NCBI RefSeq assembly: GCF_001439635.1 | Contig: NZ_LMBZ01000002.1 | Coordinates: 129,891-193,890, forward strand | DNA length: 64,000 bases | Direction of reading: 5' to 3' | Origin: Solibacillus cecembensis | GTDB taxonomy: Bacteria > Bacillota > Bacilli > Bacillales_A > Planococcaceae | In this document: positions 12,141 to 20,718 of the stretch, in pieces | Layout: each line of letters starts with the position of its first letter | Position numbering within the stretch: position 1 is the first letter of the stretch | Program-made: the position numbers and the translations under genes | Notes under the pieces: model-generated | Databases searched by the model: none | Seen by the model: only the letters and a program-made list of their open reading frames with translations | Told to the model about the DNA's origin: nothing

Positions 12141-13562
12141 ATGGATACATCGAACGAATTTAGAAAGACTCACTTAGTTCATGAAAGCTATCAAAAAAAC
12201 GCATCGAAAAAAGCTTATCTCATTGCGTATTTTATTCTCGGTTTTCCTGTGCATCTTGTAACGTTTCTCTTCTATTTACTGAAAGGTTCAAAAACATCCT
12301 ATTTAGAAAATGTAGCGCTGCTTAAAGAGCAGTATTTCAAGGATGGAAAGTTTGAAACTTGGTGCAAGGAATATAACAAACAAGAACTTACGAAAGCACA
12401 TTTTTTCAAACATCCGGTAGATGAACAAAAAATAGCGGATCATGCGAAAATGCTCGCTACACAGCGCGTGCAACGTGAAGTAGAAAACATAATTGCAGCG
12501 AAGGGGATTGAGAAACATACATATGTAAATTATTTTGGACAGTTGTTAAAAAATCCGATGTTTTTAGCTATTAGTGTCATTCCGGGTGTACTGATGTACT
12601 TGTTGCTATTAATAAGTAGTAATCCGTTTGTTCGTTTCGTATTCGAGCGCTTCATTCAAAGTGCATTTGTTATTTTAGGTGTGGCGACATTAGTATTTAC
12701 GATTTTGTATATTTCGCCGTTTGACCCTGCACGAAATTTACTAGGTGTTGAGGCAACGCAAGAGCAAATTAACAATTTCAACCGATTGTATGGTTTAGAT
12801 CAGCCGTACCTTGCGCAGCTTTGGAATTCATTAACGGGACTCTTTACGTTTGACCTTGGGACTTCGTTTGCGGGGAAGGAAGATGTCACACAAAGTATTA
12901 TGAATAAGTTTCCTGTGACATTAGAAATTGCTTTATTCTCGTTATTGATGGCGGTTGCCATTGCGATTCCAGTCGGCATTATTTCAGCAGTAAGACCAAA
13001 TACACTATTTGATTACGTGTTGATGTTTATTGCTTTAATTGGTTTATCGATTCCGAGTTTTTGGCAAGGACTTATCTTTATTTTAACGTTCTCATTAGAA
13101 TTAAAGTGGTTCCCAGCGACCTATAATCCGAACAATTGGATGTCACTTGTGCTCCCAATTGTCGTACTTGGAACGTCGCTTGCTGCATCCATTGCTCGTA
13201 TGACGCGTTCAAGTATGCTGGAAGTGATTCATGAAGATTACATTATTACAGCAAAAGCAAAAGGATTAAGTGAACGCAAGGTAATTACGAAACATGCCAT
13301 TCGTAATGCGATGATTCCGATTATTACGGTCATCGGTCTATTATTCGGAGGGATGTTAGGCGGGGCCTCTGTCGTTGAGAAAGTATTTAATATTAACGGA
13401 ATCGGCAGCTATATTGTAGACAAGCAGTTCATTCCCGATATTCCAGCGATTTTAGGTGGGGTTGTGTATATTGCCATTACGATTTCAATTGTTAATATGC
13501 TCATCGATATTTTATACGCGTTCTTTGATCCACGCATTCGTTCTAAAATGAAAAGGTCTTAA
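12141..13562 (+). CDS. Peptide ABC transporter permease, DppB/OppB type with long N-terminal extension
   Basis: This 473-residue inner-membrane permease has a DppB-like core from about residue 165: FIQSAFVILGVATLVFTILY, the ISPFDPARNLLG periplasmic segment, and the EAA coupling loop near HEDYIITAKAKGLSE that docks the ATPase. The first roughly 160 residues are extra. They hold a membrane segment at about 24-45, a charged soluble stretch with many Lys and Glu, and another membrane segment at about 135-155. Ordinary DppB proteins are about 310-340 residues. The ATG at 12141 is chosen over the upstream TTG because GGGAAGGAG lies 8 nt upstream. It is followed after 13 nt by a DUF2785 gene. Confidence 0.9.
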   Translation: MDTSNEFRKTHLVHESYQKNASKKAYLIAYFILGFPVHLVTFLFYLLKGSKTSYLENVALLKEQYFKDGKFETWCKEYNKQELTKAHFFKHPVDEQKIADHAKMLATQRVQREVENIIAAKGIEKHTYVNYFGQLLKNPMFLAISVIPGVLMYLLLLISSNPFVRFVFERFIQSAFVILGVATLVFTILYISPFDPARNLLGVEATQEQINNFNRLYGLDQPYLAQLWNSLTGLFTFDLGTSFAGKEDVTQSIMNKFPVTLEIALFSLLMAVAIAIPVGIISAVRPNTLFDYVLMFIALIGLSIPSFWQGLIFILTFSLELKWFPATYNPNNWMSLVLPIVVLGTSLAASIARMTRSSMLEVIHEDYIITAKAKGLSERKVITKHAIRNAMIPIITVIGLLFGGMLGGASVVEKVFNINGIGSYIVDKQFIPDIPAILGGVVYIAITISIVNMLIDILYAFFDPRIRSKMKRS

Positions 13563-13575
13563 GAGGGGTTTTCAA

Positions 13576-14394
13576 ATGAATTTAAAAGAAGAATTAGTTT
13601 TTTTGAATAGTTTAAAGGAATTCCCTAAGGACAAAGATTATGAAGTAATAATAAAAAAAATGCTTGTGAATATTGGTGTAATAGATAGTGAACTTAGGGA
13701 CAATCTGATTTATACTACTTTTTCAAAATTAATAATAGGTGGATTTCTAACAGAACAAAATTTACGTTTTATATTCACAACAATTTTGGACGACCAACAT
13801 CTTTTTAACAAAATCGGAGAAAAAGATTCTGATTCGGTATTCACACGTTCGTTTTCAGTCCTACTTATACCACTGTTATTAACTTTTAATAAAAAACAAA
13901 GCTTTTTGAGTGAGTCAGAAATTTTATTGATTAAAGATAAAATGTTGCGCTATTTAAGCTTTGAAAAAGATTATAGAGGACATGTTCCTGATAAAGGATG
14001 GGCACATGCTCCTGCACATGCGGCAGATGCTTTAAACGCATTAGCTAATTGTAAACTAAATTCAGCGATTAGCTTAGAAATTTTATATGCTATAAAGAGA
14101 ATTATTTGTACAAAAGAAACAGTTTTCACCAATCTGGAAGATGAAAGGTTTGTAACAGCTGTTGTCACGATATTGAAAGAAAATCATTTTGAACATGAAG
14201 TGATGGAGAACTGGCTGGATACCTTTTTTGATTGGGATAAAAGTGAACTGTGGGATGAAGAATATAAAATAATATCCAATGTGAAATTTTTCTTAGGAAG
14301 TTTATATTTTCGCTTATCGAATGAACTAGATCATCAAGAAACAGCTAAAAAAATTCAAATGAAAATAACAGAAATGATAAGCAAATATATATAG
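13576..14394 (+). CDS. DUF2785 family protein inside the peptide-transporter operon
   Basis: This 272-residue, all-alpha, soluble protein carries the DUF2785 hallmark GWAHAPAHAADALNALA (about residues 139-155) and no signal peptide. Function is unknown. It lies between the two permease genes with gaps of 13 and 21 nt and its own ribosome binding site (GAGGGG), so it should be co-transcribed. By eye its codons are more A/T-rich (many ATA, AAA, AGA) than those of the flanking permeases, suggesting insertion into the operon. A second DUF2785 gene lies at 50584. Whether it acts on imported peptides or is a passenger cannot be told. Confidence 0.85.
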   Translation: MNLKEELVFLNSLKEFPKDKDYEVIIKKMLVNIGVIDSELRDNLIYTTFSKLIIGGFLTEQNLRFIFTTILDDQHLFNKIGEKDSDSVFTRSFSVLLIPLLLTFNKKQSFLSESEILLIKDKMLRYLSFEKDYRGHVPDKGWAHAPAHAADALNALANCKLNSAISLEILYAIKRIICTKETVFTNLEDERFVTAVVTILKENHFEHEVMENWLDTFFDWDKSELWDEEYKIISNVKFFLGSLYFRLSNELDHQETAKKIQMKITEMISKYI

Positions 14395-14415
14395 AATTCT
14401 AGAGGAGGTACCCAC

Positions 14416-15912
14416 GTGAAATTCATATCGGATGTAAAGCTGCTTTTGAAAATAACACAAGAATATGTCAATGCACAATTTACGCTGGCCTTTTCTGCTA
14501 TTTTTTCAGCACTGTTTTTACTTTATAGTTTTAATTTTGAAGAAGGTGTGTGGCGCCCATACGTTGTCGCATTATTTGCGATCTACGCCGTGACCACCGT
14601 TTATGTTTGGTTAGTATCACAGCTTATTAAAAAAGACTTAGCGAATGTGCGTGAAATTACAAAGCGTACCCGTTTACTTGGGTATCCGCTTATACTAACA
14701 TTATTTTTAGGGAATGTGTTTGCATCAGGGTTTGGATTTATGCTTGCAACTAAAAATAAAACAGCGGAATATACATTTGCGGTGTATGCATTCCAAACGC
14801 AAGTCTTTATTATTATGATTTCTGGTGTGAATATATTTAAGCCGTATGTTGTCGATACATTTTTACTAGCGATGGGTGCTTTTATTGCTTTAGCGATTGT
14901 TTACTTAGTGATGGCAATATTAATTGCTCGCAAAGTGACATTAAGTGATGCGCCGAAATGGATGCTTATACCGGGTATCCTCTTATTAATACCAGTATTA
15001 ACGGGGAATTTTTTCTCCTTTTTACTAGGAATTACAATAATACGGAAAGCGCGTAATGCGGATCCATCCGCTATTGAAAAGTGGCAAAAAATGTGGAATA
15101 AAATTTTACGTAATACGATGGCGGTATTTGGCTTATTTTTCATTACGTTTATGTTTTCACTCTCTGTTGTGAGTAATTGGACGTTTGATTATGACTTTGC
15201 TGTGCAAAATAACTATAGTGCGCTCTTGCAAATGCCGACACTTGAATATCCGTTAGGGACAGATAATTTTGGACGAGATTTATTTTCTCGTATCGTTTTC
15301 GGCGCACAGATTTCATTAATTGTTGGTTTTAGTGCAACGGTCATTCCAGCACTAATTGGTGGAGCACTCGGCGCAATTTCAGGTTATTACGGTAAAAACA
15401 CCGATAATATTATTATGCGTTTGTTAGATGTGTTGTATGCAATTCCTGGTATTTTATTGGCGATTGCCATTATTGCAGCATTTGGTGCGAATACGGTGAA
15501 TTTAATTATCGCGCTCAGTGTTGGCGCTATTCCGACCTATGCCCGTACGATGCGTGCTAATGTATTGCAAATTTCAAATTACGAATTTGTTGAATCGGCC
15601 CGTGCATTAGGTGCGTCGGATCTCTCGATTATTTTTAAACATATCGTACCCAATGCACTCGCTCCGATGATTGTTAAAGCGACACTGACAATCGGTGGCG
15701 CAGTTATTTCAACAAGTAGTTTAAGTTTCCTAGGACTTGGTATTGAGCCACATATTCCGGAGTGGGGCAATATTTTAAAAGTAGGTAGTACGTATTTAGA
15801 GTCTCATTCATATTTAGCGATTTTCCCTGGTCTATGTATCATGTTGCTCGTTCTGTCATGTAACTTTTTCGGTGACGGACTACGCGACGCATTAGACCCG
15901 AAAGCAAACTAA
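14416..15912 (+). CDS. Peptide ABC transporter permease, DppC/OppC type with very long N-terminal extension
   Basis: The second inner-membrane permease is 498 residues, against about 280-340 for typical DppC. The DppC core begins near residue 228 (KMWNKILRNTMAVFGLFF) and includes YPLGTDNFGRDLFSR and the coupling loop EFVESARALGASD. The first roughly 220 residues form an extra block of about five or six membrane segments with no catalytic motif that I recognise. The pattern matches the extended DppB-like partner upstream, so both subunits seem to have gained membrane domains. The start has an AGAGGAGGT box. Confidence 0.9.
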   Translation: MKFISDVKLLLKITQEYVNAQFTLAFSAIFSALFLLYSFNFEEGVWRPYVVALFAIYAVTTVYVWLVSQLIKKDLANVREITKRTRLLGYPLILTLFLGNVFASGFGFMLATKNKTAEYTFAVYAFQTQVFIIMISGVNIFKPYVVDTFLLAMGAFIALAIVYLVMAILIARKVTLSDAPKWMLIPGILLLIPVLTGNFFSFLLGITIIRKARNADPSAIEKWQKMWNKILRNTMAVFGLFFITFMFSLSVVSNWTFDYDFAVQNNYSALLQMPTLEYPLGTDNFGRDLFSRIVFGAQISLIVGFSATVIPALIGGALGAISGYYGKNTDNIIMRLLDVLYAIPGILLAIAIIAAFGANTVNLIIALSVGAIPTYARTMRANVLQISNYEFVESARALGASDLSIIFKHIVPNALAPMIVKATLTIGGAVISTSSLSFLGLGIEPHIPEWGNILKVGSTYLESHSYLAIFPGLCIMLLVLSCNFFGDGLRDALDPKAN

Positions 15913-15940
15913 TAAATTTAACTAATTTGGAGGTAATAAC

Positions 15941-17755
15941 ATGAAGAAAAAATATTTTACATTAGCATCTACGGCAATTGTTGCAGCAGTAGCATTAACA
16001 GGCTGTGTGGAAACAAAATCAGATGTCAAAGAAACGGATAAAAAGGTCGACGAAACAGCGGGTGCAAAACCGGTTCTCGAATTATTAGGGATGGCGGCGA
16101 ACGAGCAAGATTTAAACATCGTCCGTGACCAATTAGTGAAAAATGGCTTTGATGTAAAATTAAATATTCAACCCGATTACGGTTCATTTAAAGCCCAGGA
16201 AGATGCGGGTAACTATGATATTTCGCACTCAGGTTGGACAACTGTAACAGGGAACCCGGATTATGCAGTGCGTGGCTTGTTCAAAACTGGTGGCGATTAT
16301 AGCCGAATTTCGGATGCAAAAATTGACGAATTAATTGACGAAGCAAGTACTTTAACAGGGGACGCTGCAAAGGAAAAGTATAAGGAATTTGAGCAAACAT
16401 TAGTATTTGACAATGCGTATATTGTACCATTATACATTTCTCAAAAATTCCAAGGTATTTATGCAAAAGAAGTTAACCCAGATACGGTGCTTTTACCAAA
16501 ATCACGCGCACAAGTATGGGAAACTATGTCATTCAATGATACAGCAAAAAATAAGTCAGAAACATTAGTTTTGCATCAAACAATGCCATCATTAACATCA
16601 CTCGATCCAGTGAGAGGGAATGACGGCTCAATCAATACATTAAATACAAATATGAATGTTCGTCTAGTGAACTTAACAGATACAGATGAAGTCGTTTCAG
16701 AAGGTTCGTTATCATATAATCACGCGATGTCTGAAAATAATGAAGAATTCTATTTCGTATTGCGTGATGATATTAACTTCGCTAAAGTGGAAAACAAAAA
16801 AGCGGTCGATACGGGTGATTTAGTATCAGCTGAGGATGTTGTCTTTTCATTAAATCGTGCAAAAGATCAAAATGCCGTACCAGATCACCGCACATACTCT
16901 ATTCATGAAAATATTGAAACGGTAGAAATTGTTTCGGACATTACATCGTTAGAAGCTGTTAAAACAGCAGATGGCGGCACGGTGTTAGATGCGTTATCAA
17001 AAGATCTTCCAGCGGCAGTTGCAGAAGTTGTAGCAAATGAAGCAGATGTAGACAATGCAGCAGGTAAATACCAAGTAGTGAAAATTACAACACCAGCAGC
17101 ATTCCCACAAGTATTAAACTACTTGGCGCATCAATCAGGAGGTATTGTTTCAGAAGCAGCAGTGACGGCAGTGAATACATTTGACGTAGCAAGCTATGAT
17201 CCAAATAAAGATGTTGCATACGGTGACCAAGCGACAATTACAGAAGGTGCAACATATGCCAACCATTTAGCTGCATCAGGCCCATACATTTTAGTACAAA
17301 AAAATGACTATGAAGCAACATTCGTGAAAAATCCAGCATATCTTGTAGGTACAAAAAACGAACCGAAAGTAAATAATATTAGCGTTCGTTTCATCCCAGA
17401 TAATGACAGTGCATTATCAGCATTACGCAACGGTGAAATTCACGTATTACAAACTGTTCCAGAAACAAAAGTAGATGTAGTCGAAGGCGATTCAAATTTA
17501 AAATTAAAAACGTTTGATAGTAACGGTGTAGCCTACTTAATCTTCAATCCAAAAGGCCGTGAAGTTTCAGATTCAGTGGACTTACGTAAGGCTGTGCTTT
17601 ATTCAATTAATCAAGATGAAATCATCAGCTACTACCAAGGGAAGAAAAAACCAGCTGTATCAACGGTTTCTCCATTAGTAGATACAGGCTTAAAAGTAGA
17701 AGCGGATAGTGCGAAAGTGAAAGAACATTTAAACGCATATAACGCAAGTAAATAA
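15941..17755 (+). CDS. Peptide-binding lipoprotein with circularly permuted domain order
   Basis: This 604-residue SBP_bac_5-type extracytoplasmic binding protein delivers substrate to the permeases. A lipoprotein signal ends in LTGC with C22 as the lipidated residue. Residues about 45-175 (LELLGMAANEQ, then YDISHSGWTTVTGNPDYAV, then IVPLYIS) are what normally forms the C-terminal third of the family. The canonical N-terminal half begins only near residue 207 (ETLVLHQ, then LDPVRG). SAEDVVFSLNRAKD, GPY at 447-449 and LRKAVLYSINQDEI from 548 follow, and the protein stops where the N-terminal block would normally continue. All segments occur once, so this is a permutation, not a truncation. It is the last gene of the operon. 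Confidence 0.9.
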   Translation: MKKKYFTLASTAIVAAVALTGCVETKSDVKETDKKVDETAGAKPVLELLGMAANEQDLNIVRDQLVKNGFDVKLNIQPDYGSFKAQEDAGNYDISHSGWTTVTGNPDYAVRGLFKTGGDYSRISDAKIDELIDEASTLTGDAAKEKYKEFEQTLVFDNAYIVPLYISQKFQGIYAKEVNPDTVLLPKSRAQVWETMSFNDTAKNKSETLVLHQTMPSLTSLDPVRGNDGSINTLNTNMNVRLVNLTDTDEVVSEGSLSYNHAMSENNEEFYFVLRDDINFAKVENKKAVDTGDLVSAEDVVFSLNRAKDQNAVPDHRTYSIHENIETVEIVSDITSLEAVKTADGGTVLDALSKDLPAAVAEVVANEADVDNAAGKYQVVKITTPAAFPQVLNYLAHQSGGIVSEAAVTAVNTFDVASYDPNKDVAYGDQATITEGATYANHLAASGPYILVQKNDYEATFVKNPAYLVGTKNEPKVNNISVRFIPDNDSALSALRNGEIHVLQTVPETKVDVVEGDSNLKLKTFDSNGVAYLIFNPKGREVSDSVDLRKAVLYSINQDEIISYYQGKKKPAVSTVSPLVDTGLKVEADSAKVKEHLNAYNASK

Positions 17756-17763
17756 TGAAATAT

Positions 17764-17814
17764 GCCTGGTGCGGTAAACAGATTGAAAAATTTGTTTGCG
17801 CATCGGGCTTTTTT
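17764..17814 (+). terminator. Terminator of the peptide-transporter operon
   Basis: Arms GCCTGGTGCG (17764-17773) and CGCATCGGGC (17799-17808) pair with two G-U. An inner AAACA/TGTTT stem extends the hairpin, and T6 follows. Confidence 0.9.
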
Positions 17815-17917
17815 GTCCCGATTATTAATTGGTACTTAGCGGAATGTAAACTTGCTTCCAGTACGGTTTCATGTCAAAATCGAAAACAATAGGAATGTCG
17901 AAAAGGGGCTGGCGGCA

Positions 17918-18595
17918 ATGAGAAAAATTTTATTAGTTGACGATGATGAAGCGATTTTAAATTTATTAGCGACGTATTTTAAGCAATGGCATTATAAAAC
18001 AATCAAGGCGAGCAATGGCATCGAGGCACTTGAAATGATGGATGAAACGGTGGATATCGCAGTAGTAGATGTAATGATGCCTGTCTTAAATGGTTTTGAA
18101 TTAACGAAGAAATTAAAAGAAGATTGGGAAATCCCCGTGTTGCTACTTACTGCGCGTGGGCAATTGGAGGATAAGCGTGAAGGATTTTCGGCCGGAGCGG
18201 ATGATTATATCGTCAAACCATTCGAATCTGAAGAAATGCTGTTTCGTGTCCAGGCGATTTTGCGACGCTACGATAAATTAACCGTTGCCAAGCTCGAAAT
18301 AGGCGACCTGACATTAAATCGAGCGCAATTTGAAGTATCCAAAGGGCATATTTCAATCGTGTTGCCAAATAAAGAATTTGAGTTGCTCGAGCTTTTATGT
18401 AGCCGAAACCGTGTATATGAACGCGCCCATATTATGGAACTTGTCTGGGGCTATATTGTGAGTGATGATACATTGAACACACATATAAAACGGTTACGGG
18501 ACAAATTAACACGGTTAAAAAGTAATGTGACGATTAAAACGATTCGTAACGTCGGGTATCAAATAGAGGTCCTCAATGAAAACTCTGTACAGTAA
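17918..18595 (+). CDS. hssR: Response regulator, OmpR family, HssR-like
   Basis: This 225-residue regulator has a receiver domain (acid pocket DDD at 8-10, phosphorylation site D51, switch lysine in IVKPFE) and a C-terminal winged helix. Segments such as VDIAVVDVMM, LPNKEFELLELL and a C-terminal TIKTIRNVGYQIE closely resemble what I remember of staphylococcal HssR, the heme-stress regulator. The similarity is from memory, not a search. The ATG at 17918 has AAAAGGGG upstream; an earlier in-frame start would add an unrelated 22 residues. It overlaps the kinase gene by 20 nt. A matching direct repeat lies after the kinase gene at 19957. Confidence 0.85.
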   Translation: MRKILLVDDDEAILNLLATYFKQWHYKTIKASNGIEALEMMDETVDIAVVDVMMPVLNGFELTKKLKEDWEIPVLLLTARGQLEDKREGFSAGADDYIVKPFESEEMLFRVQAILRRYDKLTVAKLEIGDLTLNRAQFEVSKGHISIVLPNKEFELLELLCSRNRVYERAHIMELVWGYIVSDDTLNTHIKRLRDKLTRLKSNVTIKTIRNVGYQIEVLNENSVQ

Positions 18596-19943
18596 ATTTA
18601 TCGTTTTTACATTAGCGACCTTTGTTATTAGTGCCATTTTTAGTTTCTTATTAACGAATGCGTTTTACCACCAAGTAATGAAGGAAAAAAACGATGCCAA
18701 CTATGTGCAGTTAGCAACGGATATAACGACCTACATACAACAGCATCCACCAGAATCGTTAGACGCGTATTTAGCACAACTCGGTCAAATTGGTTATCAA
18801 ATTTATTTAGCAGATGAATTGGGGAATCGTTCCTTTTACGGAGATGAATACCGTTTAACAGAATTAGAAACGGTAGAAATAGACCGTGTTTTGGCGGGGG
18901 AAACATATCATGGAGTTGGAGAATACCCGCAGCAGCTATTTATTACAGGTTTCTTTTCCAATGATTTGAAAAATACAGTCGGGCTTCCATTTGAATATAA
19001 AGGGGAAAATTATGCACTGTTTATGCGCCTAGATATTAAGCTATTATTTAGTGAAATGCATTATATTATTGCAGGGTTTTTCATTTTCATCCCTGTTGTT
19101 AGTATTCTTGCGATGATTTTAGCTGCTTGGTATTTAGTGAAACCGATTCAACGTTTATCGAAAGCGACAAAATTAGTAGCCTCGGAAAATTTCGATGCAC
19201 ATATTGATGTAGATCGTGCGGATGAAATCGGTACGCTCGCGACGAATTTTAACTTAATGACGAAAGAATTAAAGAAACAGCGGGAAATTCGCAAAGAGTT
19301 TATTCGCAATGTATCGCATGATTTCCAAACACCATTGCAAAGCATTGCAGGCTACGCGTCCCTCATCCAACAGCAAAAAGCGGATGATGAACGCACGCGG
19401 GAGTATGGTGAAATTATCGCGCGTGAAAGTGATCGACTATCGCATTTAACGAAGCAACTATTACTATGGCAAAGTGCGTCGAAGCTAGCAGAGCAAAAAG
19501 AGAAAATTGCGCTGGATGAAGTGATCAAGCAAGTTGTCAATGAACAGCAATTTTCAATTCAGCAAAAAAATATTTCGGTATGGATGGAGATGGAGCGACT
19601 TATTATGTACGGCAGTGAGCCATTTATCGTCCATGCAATCGATAATTTAGTAAGCAATGCGGTGAAATATAGTGAGTCAGGCACTGAAATTAGCGTTACA
19701 GGAAAAATAATGGACGGGCAAATTGAGCTCATCGTGCAAGATGAAGGACTTGGCATTAGTGAGGAAAATATCGCGCGGATTTTTGAGCCATTTTACCGTG
19801 CCGATGAATCCAGATCAACACCTGGTACCGGTTTAGGGCTTGTTATCGTCAAGCAAGTTGTTGAAATGCATGATGGGACGATTGCTGTGCAGAGTGAAAA
19901 GGGCACCGGTACGAAATTTACATTGACGTTTCCTCTTAAATAA
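18576..19943 (+). CDS. hssS: Sensor histidine kinase, HssS-like
   Basis: This 455-residue membrane kinase has TM1 at about residues 9-30, an extracytoplasmic sensor of about 130 residues, TM2 at about 160-185, a HAMP domain, HisKA with phospho-acceptor H248 in NVSHDFQTP, and an ATPase domain (N box NLVSNAVKYS, DEGLGIS, GTGLGL). The sensor segments LGQIGYQI, SFYGDEYR, YHGVG, LFITGFFSNDLKNTVGLPF and ALFMRLDI resemble HssS, which senses heme-related membrane stress in Staphylococcus. No HrtAB-type exporter is adjacent; the apparent local target is the small membrane gene at 20021. Confidence 0.87.
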   Translation: MKTLYSKFIVFTLATFVISAIFSFLLTNAFYHQVMKEKNDANYVQLATDITTYIQQHPPESLDAYLAQLGQIGYQIYLADELGNRSFYGDEYRLTELETVEIDRVLAGETYHGVGEYPQQLFITGFFSNDLKNTVGLPFEYKGENYALFMRLDIKLLFSEMHYIIAGFFIFIPVVSILAMILAAWYLVKPIQRLSKATKLVASENFDAHIDVDRADEIGTLATNFNLMTKELKKQREIRKEFIRNVSHDFQTPLQSIAGYASLIQQQKADDERTREYGEIIARESDRLSHLTKQLLLWQSASKLAEQKEKIALDEVIKQVVNEQQFSIQQKNISVWMEMERLIMYGSEPFIVHAIDNLVSNAVKYSESGTEISVTGKIMDGQIELIVQDEGLGISEENIARIFEPFYRADESRSTPGTGLGLVIVKQVVEMHDGTIAVQSEKGTGTKFTLTFPLK

Positions 19944-19956
19944 TAAATCGTTTTAA

Positions 19957-19988
19957 TTCAGATACAGTTCAGATACGTATTTTATACT
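19957..19988 (+). promoter_or_regulatory. HssR-type direct repeat and promoter upstream of the small membrane gene
   Basis: TTCAGATAC-AG-TTCAGATAC (19957-19976) is a perfect 9-bp direct repeat with a 2-bp spacer, followed 6 bp later by a TATACT -10 element (19983-19988). The repeat sits where the -35 would be, the layout of response-regulator-activated promoters. The known staphylococcal HssR box is also a 9-bp direct repeat (GTTCATATT) with a 2-bp spacer. The neighbouring hssRS-like genes make HssR the natural ligand. Confidence 0.7.
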
Positions 19989-20020
19989 CTTAATAAATCA
20001 AGTTTATGGAGGGTATTTAT

Positions 20021-20431
20021 ATGGTAGAAAAAAAATGGAGTATTCGTCTCATTCGTTTAGCAGCAATTTTTGGTTTAATCGGGGCAGTCATTGGCTCAGA
20101 CATGTCAGGCTCAGGTAATTATGCAATGCGTCCAGTTCACGCGCATATTTTAGTTGTCGGCTGGTTATCAATTGCGGTTTGGGCATTATTTTATAGAACA
20201 TTTACTGTGAAATCAAAAAAATTAGTAAATTTACACGGTTGGACAGCGGTTATCGGAACAATTGGATTAACGGTTGGGATGCTTTTTTACAATGTCAATC
20301 CGTTTAACTTCAATGAAACATTCACATTAATTTTCTTCATCGTTGGCGGTACGATTTTATTGATTAGTTATGTTATTTTCATTTGGATTACTTTTACGTT
20401 GAAGACAGAGGAATCAGCTTCAGGTAAGTAG
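20021..20431 (+). CDS. Small four-helix membrane protein with heme-copper-oxidase-like HAHI motif
   Basis: This 136-residue protein has four predicted membrane helices (about residues 10-30, 45-65, 75-95 and 105-127). The first loop and second helix read MRPVHAHILVVGWLSIAVWALFYR, a pattern seen in subunit I of heme-copper oxidases where histidines bind heme (only part of the motif is functional ligands there). It is too short to be an oxidase, so a heme-binding or heme-handling role is inference. The ATG at 20021 is chosen because GGAGGG at 20008-20013 lies 7 nt upstream. An HssR-type repeat controls its promoter. Confidence 0.75.
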   Translation: MVEKKWSIRLIRLAAIFGLIGAVIGSDMSGSGNYAMRPVHAHILVVGWLSIAVWALFYRTFTVKSKKLVNLHGWTAVIGTIGLTVGMLFYNVNPFNFNETFTLIFFIVGGTILLISYVIFIWITFTLKTEESASGK

Positions 20432-20501
20432 ATAAAATAATAATGGTTTACCATTTCTGTAGTTTTGGGAAAAGTTTATTTCTTATTAATATGGATTTAT
20501 T

Positions 20502-20548
20502 AAAATCATCTATCTTCTAAAGATTATTTAGAGGCTAGATGATTTTTT
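20502..20548 (+). terminator. Terminator-like hairpin with AAAATCATCTA arms
   Basis: The 11-bp arms AAAATCATCTA (20502-20512) and TAGATGATTTT (20536-20546) are perfect and run into a T-run. An inner stem TCTAAA/TTTAGA extends it. It is placed 71 bp after the small membrane gene and probably ends its transcript. The same arms recur at 20911-20994. Confidence 0.75.
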
Positions 20549-20689
20549 TGTTGAATTAAATAATGTAGATTGGAATACTAGAGCTTTGTAATTTTTATTT
20601 CATAGGAGAGGTAAATCTAATGAGGGGTATTACTCCAATTTAGTTCGCTAATCTCTAAGTTTAATTTTGAAACGACGAAGCGAGATGTA

Positions 20690-20717
20690 AAAAAAACTGC
20701 ACCCAATTGGATGCAGT
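20690..20717 (-). terminator. Terminator of the 35-codon peptide gene
   Basis: On the minus strand the stem ACTGCATCC-AATT-GGGTGCAGT (one G-U) is followed by at least seven U (plus-strand A-run ending at 20695). It begins two nt after the peptide gene stop codon. Confidence 0.85.
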
Positions 20718-20718
20718 C

